A stretch of DNA of 64,000 nt, taken from NCBI GenBank assembly GCA_002189035.1, contig CM007991.1:1550001-1614000 (forward strand). The letters are read 5' to 3'. This document shows positions 49,159 through 61,842 of the stretch, piece by piece (the stretch's first letter is position 1; each line of letters begins with the position of its first letter). The translations under genes and the position numbers were made by a program. A model generated the notes under the pieces. The model had not been told where the DNA came from and did not search any database. It was given only the letters and a program-made list of their open reading frames with translations. The stretch comes from Utricularia gibba. Lineage: Eukaryota > Streptophyta > Magnoliopsida > Lamiales > Lentibulariaceae.

Positions 49159-49754
49159 CTAAATGAGATGGTTGGGATCGATTTGCAGCTCCTTGAAGAG
49201 CTTAGGGCATCCCGCACCGCGTTTCTTGGTGGTGAATCCCAACGGATTCGCCTGCCGGATGTCGTCGTGGAACCCGTTGTTCTCCGTGATCGTGATTTTT
49301 GACGACGGCTCCAACGCCCATCCCTCGTTGGGCAGCTCGGCGCAGTCAGGGCGGCTGCTCTTAACCAGCGTCACTTCGCATTCCTCGTCCTCGTGATCAC
49401 CCTCCGCCTTCAAACGGTAATGGCCATGAGCGTCCGTCTTCCCTTCGATGCTGTAGGTGATGTTGCCTTTTTCTTCCCCACGGCATTGCAGACGTACCGT
49501 AGCACCTGCACTCAGATTCAATTTAGCCGCGTTTCAATGGATTTGGATCTAATTTGCCATCTGATTCGGGTCAGAAATTGTGGGTTACCTGGCATGGGCT
49601 CACTGAGCTTGTTAATGAAATTGACACGGCAAACTTCGCAGAAAACTTGCCCCTCGACGAAGAAATGAGGAACCTTAGATTCCACGGTGCAAATGAGAGA
49701 GAGCAGGGACAGGGCTCCGGCGAGGAGAACCGCGATCTTCCTAAGACTTGCCAT
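49159..49754 (-). CDS. Pollen Ole e 1-like secreted protein
   Basis: Two exons on the minus strand, 49754-49589 and 49505-49159, giving 513 nt and 170 aa with intact frame. The N-terminus MASLRKIAVLLAGALSLLSL is a signal peptide. The mature start carries VEGQVFCEVCRVNFINKLSE, fitting the Ole e 1 consensus (EGxVYCDxCR), with further cysteines in RLQCRGEE, DEECEVTLV, RPDCAELP and GAGCPKL, six in total, likely forming three disulfides. The family was named from an olive pollen allergen; members are extracellular beta-rich proteins linked to pollen tubes, cell walls and growth. Expression outside pollen is common, so allergenicity is not implied. The name of the closest orthologue is not clear. 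Confidence 0.9.
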
Positions 49755-50140
49755 TCCCGATCAGTTGTAGAATGTGAATTGAAATGTGATATAAGTTCTT
49801 CGAGAGAAGGGTGGTATTTATATGCGTTGGTGGTTGTTTATTTCTTCTCCAGGGGCCAAAAATTTCTCTCCACCCCTAAATAAAGTCCTGTCTTTTATGG
49901 CCACCCGGAAAAGTCTGCCTTGATCTGAACTTTCTGGGTCGGGTCGGGTATACCATGATCCCACTAATCATCTTGATGTTGATGCGTTTCTTTGTATAGC
50001 AGAAGGCAATTTGGGGTACAATTCCAGGGCATTGGGAAGAGTGTCAGATGATAAAGAACGGCTATCCTTGCAAATCCTTGCAACCCATCTGTCTCACGGA
50101 TCAGTCGATTTCACGCTGCTTGACTATAAATAGAGTATCA
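49755..50140. other. Divergent promoter of Ole e 1-like and lipase genes
   Basis: About 385 bp between two start codons on opposite strands. TATTTATATGC at ~49814 is a possible TATA region for the Ole e 1-like gene, and CTATAAATAG at ~50123 for the lipase gene. Confidence 0.5.
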
Positions 50141-52733
50141 ATGGCATCTTCTTCTTTGTGTTCGTGGGACTCCCAGCGATTGTTCGGTTATTGGAGATCA
50201 AGCAGCGAGATTCCCACTTCATCATGTTCGAGTTCCTCCAATTTTAGTCTATTTCATGGTCGCTTAGGCGGGAGCAAGGCGTTTTCATGTGAGTGCACTC
50301 AAGATTCCTTTTTTTTTACGCTTGTGTTATGGGACGCTGACTCGCTTGATTAGACGTGGTGATTCTTTTTTGTTTGTGTTATGGGAATTGAGTGGTGTTT
50401 GTTATGAACTGATTCTCTGGGTGAAGAAGGACAAGTTTATTCTCTGTTTTTTCATCTTGAGATCAGGAAAAAGACTCTGGCTCTAAATGGGATTATCATG
50501 CCTATAACGATCAGCTAGTCTTACTTTCTCCCTGCTGAAAATTGTTTGTTGGGTGTTTGCTGTTTTACTGATGGGAAAGCTATCAGATGCCGCATCTTCA
50601 TATTTCAGTTATTTGCAACGCAAGCTTTTCATTGATGATGCAAAAAAGATGAATTTTCTATTATTTTGTTTTCATTGTGGCCTTGAAAATCTTTATGCTT
50701 GTGATATTTGATGGTCATTGAGGAAATTGTATGTTGCAGGCATAAACAGTAGTCAGAACGACTGGGGTCTTGGAGGTCTACAAGCCATGAGTACTTCTAA
50801 AGGGAATCTTGCCTTCACAAGCACGAATGCTAGTGATGATAATCCTGATCATCTTCTTGTTCTTGTTCACGGCATCTTTGCAAGGTATGTAATTTTGTGT
50901 TTCGGGAAGTAGAATTTTATAGATTCCTCCAGGGATGGTTCAAAAAAGTATCCGCGGTGTTGATGTTATATTTCGTTTGATACATTCGCAACTGCAGTCC
51001 TAGCGATTGGATATACTTTGAATCGGAGCTGAAGAGGAGATTAGGAAAAAAATATCTGATATACGGTATGTTACAACTCCCTTGTATGTGAGACTTAGAT
51101 TTAAACTCTCATCTTAGACTGCTTGATTTTTGTTTCTGTGTGATGAAAATGATGTTTAGTTATGTTGGTTAGTGCAGCCAGTTCGAGCAACACGTACACA
51201 AGGACCTTCACAGGAGTTGATGGTTCAGGCAAACGGCTAGCAGAGGAAGTCAGATAATATCTCCCTTTGATTTTTTGGTGTTTCCCAAATGTACACGCAT
51301 ATAAACGTTGATGCATAATCTCTTTATAGAAGAACAGGTAATGCAGGTTGTGAGGAATGCAGGAAGCTTGAAGAAGATATCCTTCCTGGCTCATTCTCTT
51401 GGAGGATTATTTGCCAGATATGCAATCTCTATTCTCCACGATCCTCGTGTCTCTCCTCTTCAGTGTGATGATACAACTTGCCCTGGTTCTTCTAGAGGTT
51501 TGATTGCTGGCCTTGAAGCAGTCAATTTCATTACTCTTGCAACGCCTCATCTTGGTGTCAGAGGGAGAAAGCAGGTTTGTTTCAGTTCATTCTCTTCCTC
51601 CTGTTGTTATTGCATCAATATTGAGACTATTATTTTCCAAATGTCAGCTCCCTTTCCTTTTGGGTTTATCGTTCTTAGAGAAACTTGCAGCTCCCCTGGC
51701 CCCCTTTATCACTGGTCGAACAGGGAAACAGCTGTTCCTCATGGATGGCAAGCCCAGTAGACCTCCTCTCCTGTTAAGAATGGTGTCTGATTGTGAAGAA
51801 GGAAGATTCATGTTAGTGCAAAGCTGCTCCCTTGGATCATATGCTCGTTTCTTCTTCTGATTTCATCACAGTTGAATCTTGTGATTTGTTGTTTCTCCTC
51901 AGATCCGCACTCGCTGCTTTTAAATCCCGAGTTATTTATGCTAATGTTTCATATGATCGTATCCATGAATCAAGCAACAAGTGCTGTTTAAATCTGTATT
52001 ACCATCATTTTCTGTTCCATTTGTTATCTTCCTTAAGAAGCACACAGATATGGTTGGCTGGCGTACATCATCCATACGAAGGGAAAATGAACTTTTCAAT
52101 GTAAGATGCACTTTGGTTCACCTCTTTTCGATTGCATTCCTCTATAAGACTGATGAACATTGATTCTGGCAGCAGGCTCCAACTCGCTCTTTGGATGGAT
52201 ACAAGCATGTCGTTGATGTTGAGTATTGCCCTCCTGTTTTATCAGAACACCCTGAGTTCCCACCACTAGCAGCCAAAGCTAAGGAAGCCGCTCAAAATGA
52301 TCCAACCCTGCAGAACACTGTGGAGTATCATGAAATCATGGAAGGTTCTCATGGACCAGTCCATTCTAAAAAGGCGTCTCCACCCTGAATCCCATCTTCA
52401 CATATTTAATTTGTCTCTGCTTCTTCAGAGGAAATGATTGACGGTTTACAGCGGCTCGGGTGGATGAAGGTGGACGTCAACTTCCATTCAGCGTTCTGGC
52501 CTTTCTTTGCCCATAACAACATCCATGTAAGGCTCTTATCCTGCCATGGCTGTGTTAGCCTTTCCTCCCCCGATTCATATTAGCATTCAGGTTACTTCTT
52601 TTTCCTTGTTTCAATCGCAAAATAGGTAAAGAACGAATGGTTTCACAATGCTGGAGCTGGGGTAGTTGCACATGTTGTGGACACAATCAAGCAGCAGGAT
52701 TCTTCTTCTTTGTGTATCCCTGCAAATCTGTAG
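50141..52733 (+). CDS. DUF676 alpha/beta-hydrolase (putative lipase/serine esterase)
   Basis: Eleven exons: 50141-50288, 50740-50884, 50998-51065, 51178-51248, 51338-51574, 51648-51811, 51903-51958, 52048-52100, 52176-52344, 52429-52526 and 52626-52733; 1317 nt and 438 aa, intact. The oxyanion strand is LLVLVHGIFASPSDWIYFES. The nucleophile is Ser164 in the GXSXG-like elbow LAHSLGG, followed by FARYAI. A catalytic His is probably in the C-terminal NAGAGVVAHVVD segment. The domain is DUF676/PF05057, as in Arabidopsis At1g29120-type and yeast Rog1-type hydrolases, which act on acylglycerols or lysophospholipids. The N-terminus is Ser-rich (MASSSLCSWDSQRLFGYWRS) and could be a plastid transit peptide. 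The exon 9 acceptor could also be 3 bases upstream. Substrate is not known. Confidence 0.9.
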
Positions 52734-52918
52734 CTCCCTTTTGATGTGTGCTTGTATCAGCAGAGAAGTTCGCATGTTATTGCATCTGGAATATTGATAG
52801 CATGTATTCCTTCTCTTTTGTGTCATCAATGAGAGTGTAATTCATTCACATGTCGTATTACAGAAAGAGGCAGAGTTTTTTTGTTTCTTGTTTCTGAAGT
52901 TGAGTTTACTGCAGCAGA

Positions 52919-55425
52919 TCAGCAAGCACAGGCTGAAGACCTACCAACAGATGATCTCTGCTGCTGGTGCTGATAATTCTGGCAGGCCTGAGCTTTATGC
53001 TTCAGCTCCTGAAATGCCTTCATCGTCTCCACATCAAATCCACCCGCAAACTGCAAGGATCGACAACCAGATAACAGAGGATTCTTGATCTCATCAACAG
53101 AAGGCGGAGGCGGCCCACCTCAGTTCACATGATGCTTGTAGCGTACCTGATGCACACGAAAGGCGAATTTGACGGCTTGCACAATGAGCTCCTCCTCCTC
53201 GGGACCACCGGCTCCTTGCAGCCCGAGCTCAGCCGATACACGTTTCATGTACTTCATCGCTAGCTTCACCGATGCCAGCTTCATCTGCGGTGTGGTGACC
53301 ACACAAGTCCTTGTCTCAAATCCAGGTAACTTGCATCAAGATAACTCTACTTCAAAGCAGCAGCTTTTTTTTTTTTTCTTTTTTTTTTACCTGGCTGACG
53401 TAGCCTGTGTCCAGCATCCAGTTCATGGGTATTCTGAACGACTGGTATCGTCTCGAGGCGGATTCCCTCATCCGAGACAAGTTGTAGACGCCGTGCTCCA
53501 ATCTGGGAGAGCAAAAACAAGAGAGGAAACTTGATTTATCGCATTAGACACCATCTGCAGCTATGTGTTTCGGGTTAAAACCAGCATTACTTGTCAAACA
53601 GGGATTGCATTTTCTTGAGAGCCGCTCCGCAAGGCTGCCGGGGATCGTCGTGGAAGGACCACGCCTCCGATTCGAGTTTCTTCAGATCACTGTACCCGAA
53701 TGCAGCTTCTCTCAGGGCGTCAGCCTTCTGCTCTGGCCAGTTGAAGTGCTTTAGCACTGCCCTCTCATCAACCTGTGCAACATCATGAATGAATACACAG
53801 TGCTGGTGCATGGTCTGGATCATCTTCAAGAAATGTTACCAGGAAGGAGAGTTCATCGTCAAGCCATTTCACAAATGGAACGACGTCTTCTATGTCTGCA
53901 AATGCAGCATCCTCGACTTCTTTGATCAGGAACTTGATGAATTCTCCCTGGGTTTCTACATCTGTCTTGATCTAAAAACAACAAGATGAGCTGAATCTTC
54001 ATGGAAACAGCCTCGTGGCTACACAGAGAATATTCGTTCATGAAGATTTGATTTTGATTTGAAATCATGGGATCATAAATGGGAAAAAGAGGTTCTAAGG
54101 AATATTTTTGAGGAGGTGAGAATTTGAAATGAGTGTGACTTGACAGGGAGGGAAAACTGTATGGTAGGTAACATTCATGAGATGAACAGAATAAAACTTA
54201 CCGCTAGTAAATATGCAGAACGGTTCTCAATTTCTCCGATCATATCCTTGGCTACGGCTCCGGCGGCCGGAGCATCAGATGCGGGGCCTCCTGCGCCGTT
54301 GTCCCTCCGAAAACTGCTATCCCTTTTCATTAATGAATGGTAGAACTCGACGACTTCGGGAACTCTCCGGACCTTGGCTTGGTTGGCTTTCGAGGGGCCC
54401 TTGGGAGGAGGTGGTGGCGGCGGTGGTCCAGAAGCCACGTTCGCAGGTAGCGGCGGTGGTGGTGGAGGGGCTGATGATTTAGCTGTAGGCGGGGGTGGAG
54501 GAGTAGGTACCGGAGAGGGTGGAATGTTGGAGATTTCCGTCAACGCCCGGTCCGTGGAGTCGGCTGAGGAAGAAGCTGAAGTTAGCAGAGATGAAGAAGA
54601 GGATGGTGAAAAAGATGAGATGCTGGACGCCGACGGCCGCGGCGGCGGCCGGGGAATACGAGGAGCGCGTGATTTCATCTCCAGCAACGCATCTGGAATT
54701 TCCGCCAGAACATTGGGCTCCACTTTTTTTAATTCAGGTTCGATCTTCACGGTGCCACTTCCATTTTCCGGTGGATGTACAGGGGCGGTGGTTTGAGTGA
54801 CGAATTTTTTTGAAGACTTGGCAGCAGAGAAACTGGATTTGTTGATCTGGGTCATTGAAGAAGATGACGCTTCCTCCTCCTGCTCTTCTTGCTCTCTCTC
54901 AGCAACTGCTCTTTTAATGTTCGATAGCTCAGATTGCATACATCTAATTCTCTCTTGATATTTCGAGTTCAATTTGGACAACTCCATGTGCAGAAACTCA
55001 TTCTCTTGCCGGAGAAGTTCATGCTCCTTTTCCAAGCACTCCAATTTCTTCTTATTCCTCGCAATCTCGGATTCCTTGTTCGATATCTCTGTCTCAAGAA
55101 CAGGAACAATGGCAGCCGATTCCTTGAGTAATTTCTGCTCCAGAAGCTCCGTCTTTAACCTCGATTCCCTCTCCCGAAGCTCCTCCACGACTCGCAGAAG
55201 CTCGGCGACATTATCCGGTGGCCGTGGCCGTACCTGCGACAAAGACCGAGGGAAATGACCTCCAAACGGCCGTGAAAAAGCAGCCCCCCCACCGGATCCC
55301 TTCTTCTCCGATTTGGGCTTCGCGGGAACAGGCTGTTTCAGCGAACCCATTTCGCCATTCATCTTCACCCCAGACGGCGACCTCTGTAATCCCATCGCCG
55401 TCCTCACTTTCCCGGCCACCATCAA
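52919..55425 (-). CDS. CHUP1-family protein (coiled coil, proline-rich)
   Basis: Six exons on the minus strand: 55425-54202, 53971-53840, 53772-53591, 53502-53391, 53284-53147 and 53050-52919; 1920 nt and 639 aa, intact. Residues ~72-188 are a coiled coil (ELLRVVEELRERESRLKTEL and onward). Residues ~255-350 are proline-rich (PPPPPPLPANV; PPPPPPPPKGPSKANQ). The C-terminal half is the conserved family domain: VRRVPEVVEFYHSLMKRDSS, then VEDAAFADIEDVVPFVKWLD, AVLKHFNWPEQKADALREAA and MKLASVKLAMKYMKRVSAEL. CHUP1 itself links chloroplasts to actin for light-driven movement. This protein lacks CHUP1's hydrophobic N-terminus, so it is closer to the CHUP1-like/IPGA1 group, which acts on microtubules and cell expansion. 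It converges tail to tail with the lipase gene, 185 bp apart. Confidence 0.9.
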
Positions 55426-57301
55426 CCCCCCCGCAGAACCCCGAAAGTGGACAAAATCGTATCACTCTCCAGCTAACTGTAAACGCTCTCACCCTTCGAA
55501 ATTGTCCCAAATGCAGAACAAAACAAAACGCAGAATCGAGAGAGAGAACACTCGGAGAAGATGAGGAAAGAAAGAAAAACGGTCCTCTGAGTTGGTAGTC
55601 CCAACTTTATACCGTACACAGTGAAAATTTGAACTCTCACCTTCCTCCAACTTCCACTTGAAGGGTATCCTCATAATAACAGAATCTTAGATTACTACAC
55701 GCAACTGCACAAAATTCATACCATCCTGCCCCCACCCTATCATAATTTTATCTAAAATAAACCAATAAAAATGACATTATAATATCAGGAATTATAACTC
55801 TAAGTTGGCATTTAATAATTTGTTTTCATTATTTAATTACCTTCGTATAACTAATCATTTATATTTGATAGTTCAATTTAATAATATCAAAATATGTTTG
55901 ATAGAATAATCTAATTTTTAAATATATTTATCAAATAATGATATATAAAATCGAAGTATTAAATAAATTTTAATTTTAATCATACAATATGTATTTATAT
56001 ACATACAAATAACTCAAATACATTATTAATGAAACTAACACATCCTAATTCTCTACTAATCACTTTCTAAAATAAAGAGGTGCTACAAAAACGCAGAAGC
56101 AATAATAGTAGAGCAATTAATACCTACGAGAAATATTATTTTTTATGTGATTTATAATATTTAGGGAAAAAATTAAAGATTAAAAACTCCCCAACGGTCA
56201 TATCCTTGGTATTCTATTCCTTCAATAATTCGCCCTACTTGTCCGAACTCGGGGCGGCGGTTCTCCTCAAATGATTAAAAATAACCAAGAAATTGTCGGT
56301 GGTGATTATGTGTTTATTATTATTATTTTTATATCAAGAAATTAATATTTAATGTGATTATTTTTTGTCACATATATATCATTAATTTTGTGAATAATTC
56401 CATGGGATTGGATGGGATGTAATAATGTGGGAGTGTGATGAGATAAGATGGGGATAATACCCAATCACATGCTCCACTTCCTGCTACTGCAAACCTAAGC
56501 ATCCTCTAAGGGATATGTCTCCGCATTCTCGTGAATCTGAATAAAGGCAGGTGATTCACATGAATGCCTTGCTTTTCTTACATGAGAAGCATGTAATTAA
56601 TTACCATAACCATGGATTCCTTAAATTATGGTCATTAATTAAGATAAAATGGGTATAAGAAGTTTAAAAATATCTTATCAAACTAAATATAATGCCTACA
56701 AGACCAACTGTAAGTGGCTACATTTAAAATCTTTGGACATGGATGATTGTTTAATTGAAAAATGAGAATATAAAATAAAATGCATTATTATTATTATTGT
56801 TATTATTATATTGAGAGTGAAAGGTGGAGGAGTGTAATATTGGGAGGCAGACAGACAGAAGTATGGTGAAAGGGAGAGAAGAGGAATGTCTGAGCACCTT
56901 GTCCGAAACCCGAATCGCTCCCCCATCGCCCCCATTAATGCACAGCACTTACTAGTTACTTCAACTACTCAATAATAATGATAATTATTGTAATAAATAA
57001 ATAAACTTTTTTTGTATTGGGCTTCTATCGGTCCACTGGGCAAGTAATCTACTTGGGCCAGCCGGTTCTTGAATTTGGTCCATGCTGGCATCCACGGGGC
57101 GCCACGTCAGCATGCGGGTTCGCACTGAAGGGCGCGCCGCGGGGTTAACTCGTGCCAGTCCTTGGAAACACGCGTTCTTATGTTGCCAATTACAAGTCGA
57201 CACGTGGGGAGACTCTTATCCGCACATGTTGCCTAACGTAGGGGATCTTTTTTTCGATCTCTGTGTGTTTGGGGAAGAAGCGGTTTGGATTCACGGGAGC
57301 C
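55426..57301. other. 1.9-kb spacer, divergent promoters of CHUP1-like and DGAT3 genes
   Basis: AT-rich at 55690-56210 and 56320-56820, with a TTA microsatellite at ~56784-56812. Bases 57060-57300 are less AT-rich and likely form the DGAT3 leader; CACGTGG at 57200-57206 is a G-box-type site. No gene found. Confidence 0.45.
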
Positions 57302-58641
57302 ATGGAAGCCATCAATGTGGCCTTGACGCAGCCTCTGCGTTTCCGATCTTCGATCTACGGCGCCCTTTCGTCCAACTCCAAGGAACATGGAGCGATTTGG
57401 GGGATAGGGTTTCCATGCCGGAGGAGGGGCCAGGTTCGGATCCTCGCGCCGGGTTTCCGCGATCAGGGTCATGTTGACTATTACGGTTCTTCCTCCTCCG
57501 CGAGGAAGATGAATTCGGTAGTCTGCGCTGGCGGAATTGAGAAAATCGTGGCGGATGCGAAGAAAGGTAAGAAGAAGCAGATGAAGTTGCTCAAGGGGAT
57601 TTCCAAGGAGTTGCTAACCCTTTCCCAGATTAGTTTCGAGAATGAATCTGGCGCCGATCATCACAGCAAAGGCCATATAATCTCGGTTCGATCCAAGCCC
57701 TCCTTAGAATTCTTGTTTGCTTCATCCTCTATGTCGAATTGCACTTCTTCCAAATGGAAAAATTCTAAATCTCCTTTCCGCAGGAAGCTGCTGAACTTCT
57801 CTTGGAGCAATTACAAAAGCTGAAGGCGAGTGAATCATCTTCTCCATCAGAATCGAGCGACGGTGAATGCGCTGGTTCTGCAGATCCAGTTTCAGTTATA
57901 CAACCCATTCTGTCAATTCCTCTCTGCAACCCGGAGATGGATTCTGGGATTGGTTCCAAAGAGCAGCAAAAGGAGAAGCTTTTTGGTGAAGAAGAAAAGA
58001 CAACATTTGATAACATGGCAATTGTTGATGGTTCCAGGAAGTGTGGGAAGAAGGACGAAAAGATTAGATCAAAGGCGAGCAAGAAGTTACAGAGAAATGT
58101 TACTTGTGAAACTTCTAGTTCCAGTTCTTCGTCGGAGTCCAGCGATAGTGAATGTGATGAGGTTGTGGACTTGGAGAACCTCAGGCTTGGGCAGATTCAA
58201 CAAAACATTAAACCACAAGAGGCTCCCACTCCGATCATTGAGACCGCGGCTTCGTTTCAATCAAAACTCTATGAACCAAAGCCACTGGCTCTCCTTCCCA
58301 CATTGGGCACAGAGAACAGACCTAAGGTACAAAAGCAGGAAGACATTGGGAAAGACCCTGGCAGCTTGGGAGGGGTTAATTCTACAAAAATAGAAGTATG
58401 TATGGGGGGAAAATGCAAGAAATCAGGCGCAGGAGCCCTGCTGGAAGAATTTCAGAGGGTTGTGGGCATTGAAGGTGAGGTCACTGGTTGCAAATGCATG
58501 GGGAAATGCAAAGAGGGACCAAACGTAAAGGTAGATGAAAATTCTCTTTGCATGGGTGTTGGTATAGAAGATGTGGGCGTTATAGTGACCAATTTCTTGG
58601 GTAAAAATGAAGATCAACTCGGGTTTGCTACTTCTGGTTAG
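57302..58641 (+). CDS. DGAT3: Soluble diacylglycerol acyltransferase DGAT3
   Basis: Two exons, 57302-57685 and 57784-58641, giving 1242 nt and 413 aa, intact. The N-terminus (MEAINVALTQPLRFRSSIYG) looks like a plastid transit peptide. The N-terminal helix region contains IEKIVADAKKGKKKQMKLLK. Two acidic serine tracts (ASESSSPSESSDGECAGS and SSSSSSSESSDSECDE) follow. The C-terminal ~84 residues form the thioredoxin-like ferredoxin domain: KIEVCMGGKCKKSGAGALLE, GCKCMGKCKEGPNV, with C334, C339, C366 and C370 as likely [2Fe-2S] ligands. DGAT3 is the only soluble DGAT class; it makes triacylglycerol from diacylglycerol and acyl-CoA and is an iron-sulfur protein in Arabidopsis. Length, exon pattern and domain order fit the family. 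Confidence 0.93.
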
Positions 58642-58952
58642 AACTTCATATCTGCAGCAAAATACGTGAGACAAATCCAGCAAGGAGACCAAGTTCTATC
58701 ACATATGCATTTAGATTGAAGATATGTCTATCATATGTAATCTTCCATGCGTTATCTATGTTTTATAGACTACCCAAGCACATGGTACTAATAAGATGCT
58801 ACTGAAAATTCCACAGAAGGGTATTATATAAATGCAAACTTGAAACACTGCAACGTCAAAAGTAGTATCAAGGTATGCCAAGTTGGAAACTAATAAGCTG
58901 AATACTTGACACCAGCTCATCTCTGAAATTCGAGAATCAAGAGATGCCGACA
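58642..58952. other. Convergent 3' region of DGAT3 and PDAP1-like genes
   Basis: About 310 bp between two stop codons on opposite strands. Expected 3'UTRs; nothing else seen. Confidence 0.5.
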
Positions 58953-60301
58953 TCACTTACGGGCCTCTATCTTTTTCTGCTCCTTGGCTGCGGAAAGAAT
59001 GAGGATAACGGGAAGGCTAGTAAGGAACTAAACAAAAGGTAAAGAAAAGAGATAGGTGGCAAATAATGGCTGATTACCAGCTTTTTCCTCTTCCCGTTTC
59101 TTTGCAGCATCTGCTCTCTGCTGGCGTATGAGGGCCAAACGCTCTGCAGTTTTGTGGAAAACAAACAATTGATGAAAAATACAAAGAAGCTAAAGAAATA
59201 AGATGAATGTTCAAACGTAAGATCAGCAATTATCAAGTCCCGATGAATTACCTAAATCCTTTCTTGCTTGTTCTGTCTTTCCCTGTTCTTGCAGCCGCAT
59301 GAACCTTTCATGAGCTCTCTGCTTCTCAATCTCCTCTCTGTTAACATCAACACATAATGCACATATGAGGTAAACCAAAAGAGGATCATAGAGAATTTAA
59401 AATTTGATATTTCTTTCTTAAACCAAACATAATGTAGGAAGAAGAAATTGCAACGCAGGAAAATAATCAAACCTCTCGCGTCTTGAAAGCTCTGTTGTTT
59501 TCTCCAGCTGAAAAAAAAAAAATACACAGTAGGTATGAAAGATTTAAAGGGAAGGCAAGAAAACATAGTTATTGTTTCTAACATCGACATCTCTTGCTTT
59601 CAAGTTCTTCGGTTTTGCCAAGTTTGGATTTTCGATCTGAATGACACCTTCAGCACCCTTCACTTTCTGGAAATCAGATAAAAAAGACCGAACGTCCGAG
59701 CCAATGAGACAACAAAATAAATAAAAGAAAGTGAATTAACAAGATTGTTAATCCAAGAGCTACATCATGATTTCACTGACTTCAGGTTCTTCTTCGGAAT
59801 CCTCTTCTGACTCTTCCTCAAACGTCTCTTCCTCCTCCTGCACCTCAGCTACTTCCTGATATGAAATGACTTAGCATCATCAAGAGAGCAAGAAAAAAAG
59901 GCACTTTCATTTAACATCCCGAAAAAAAAAAACTAGAAAACACTCTAAAATTCGCATACCAATAAGAATCACACTTAAATATAACCAAGGAAAAAAAAAA
60001 ACTTACCTTCTTGAAGGTACGAGGACGATTAGCGGAGGTGCCCGCCACTGAAAATCAGGGCAAAGGAATAAAGAACAAAACTCAGTATACTAGAAAAAAA
60101 AGCCCAATCAGAATCATTACCAGACTACTACAACAATACAGATTCCGCAATCCGAATTACCATCTCCCAAATCATACGTCAATTTTGATCCAAATATTGA
60201 AACAAGAGAAAACAAATTGAGGAATCAATCATACTCATTTCTTCAGGAGTGGAGAACTGGCGACGCCCGGTGGGCTTCCCCTTGAACTTCCCTCTTCCCA
60301 T
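58953..60301 (-). CDS. PDAP1/PP28-domain protein (28 kDa heat- and acid-stable phosphoprotein-like)
   Basis: Eight small exons on the minus strand: 60301-60235, 60047-60007, 59855-59781, 59666-59583, 59507-59473, 59337-59252, 59143-59078 and 58987-58953; 489 nt and 162 aa, intact. The protein starts MGRGKFKGKPTGRRQFSTPE. It has an acidic middle (EVQEEEETFEEESEEDSEEE), the conserved block GVIQIENPNLAKPKNLKARD, and a charged helical C-terminus (LERLALIRQQRADAAKKREE, ending KKIEARK). This is the PDAP1 (PP28) family, first described as a casein-kinase substrate and PDGF-associated protein in animals; the plant function is unknown. The exons are too short for open-frame search and were joined by splice sites and phase. 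All introns are GT-AG. Confidence 0.92.
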
Positions 60302-61842
60302 TTCTTCGAGCTCCGCCTGATTTCTTTCTCCTCTCCTTAGATTCCAAGATTTCCCCCTTCAAGAAGCCCTAACTTCAATACTAACCCCACCCTCCACTCA
60401 AAAGAATATTTTTTTTATTTCTTTCATAAACTTCAAACACATTTTTTCGTTGCCCCATTAAAAAAAATTCTTTTATTTTTCACTTAATCACCCACCAATC
60501 ACCTTCATACCTTTTTTTAGAAAAAGAGTAATAATTATTCCAAATGAACACCAATTTTGTTCCTTGTGGAGAGTGAAAGTTAACATTTTTACATTAAAGT
60601 TTTCATTTTTAGTAAAATTGGATTAAATAAGAATAAGGAGTGAACTGGTTTTTATGTTTAATTTAAAGTATCATTTTATTAGTTAAAATAATTTTATAGA
60701 TACAATGATAAAATACTATATCGAACATACATTAAAAACTACAAATAATATTTAATTTTAGTTCAATAATACCCATTACCAAACGGCCCACTTAAAAAAC
60801 CGGGCTTGACAAACACCACTTGGGCTTTCATTTTTATGCATTTTTAATATATATACCATATATTAAATTTAATAATAATTTAATCTATTAAACATATACT
60901 ACGTAATTTAATATTTTGAAATTTATAATATATCCTTACATTATCTTATAAAATATTTTTATAATATTGAAATTGATTTTACTTTTAATAATGCTGAGTA
61001 CAATTTAAAATTACAGAACATGCTCTTAAAATAACTTAAATCTAGGAGGTAATTACAAGCCGCAATGTCAATTTCAGTTATTAGGCTACATCTCCCATGC
61101 GCCAACTCCCCCTTGGAGCATTAACTATGAAATAATGCAAGATTTCATAGGATCAAAACTAATTGTATCTTAAATACTTTTAACACTGTTGATGAAATAA
61201 TTATTTTAATAAGTATAGTTGATGTTATGATTAAGAGTATGAGTACATGGACTTGTCATGGTCACGAGGTCGCATGTTGTGCGTAACATGATTGAATTCC
61301 AGTTATGCCCTCGGGGGACACGTTTTAAAAGTGAGTTCCTTTATAAAAATAGTATATGGTTGTCATACAAATCTGATGACGTGGCCACAATTAATTGTGT
61401 AGTGAATAATCAAAGGCGCGTAACCCTGCCCCTTTTAGAAGGGAACCAACACCCTAGGAGTAGGGCGTAGGCTTCCAGATACTTCTTCTAGTTCTGGTTT
61501 TTTTTTCCTATTTAATTATTATTTTTTAATATATTGGTAAAATACGTAACGTTTAACGGTGGAGGGGTGTCACATCACATCACTCTCGTCTGTGAGGCCA
61601 ATTAATCAATTATTTACTATAACTAACACTAAGTGGGCCCCACGCAGTCGCCGCTCAACCCTCATTAATCCGACGTCGTTTCCTCGAATCTTCCGCAACA
61701 GCGTGACGTCATTTGCACAGCTGTGATGTGCATCGTTACATCACCGCCGTTGACGTTACATCGTCTGCTTTTGTTTTCCTCGTCTTTAAATAATTCTTTT
61801 CCCAACTCGGCGGCTTCTCAAAATTCACCGCCGTCCCGGACC
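60302..61842. other. 1.5-kb spacer upstream of the glutaredoxin gene
   Basis: AT-rich from 60400 to 61020. Bases 61540-61840 are the glutaredoxin promoter and leader, with ACGT/TGACG elements. No gene or element was recognised at 61020-61500. Confidence 0.45.
61704..61711. promoter_or_regulatory. TGACGTCA palindrome upstream of the CC-type glutaredoxin
   Basis: Perfect C-box/TGA-type bZIP site 132 bp before the start codon; a second TGACG core lies at 61751-61755. Such as-1-like sites mediate TGA-factor control of GRXC9-type genes. Binding here is inferred. Confidence 0.55.
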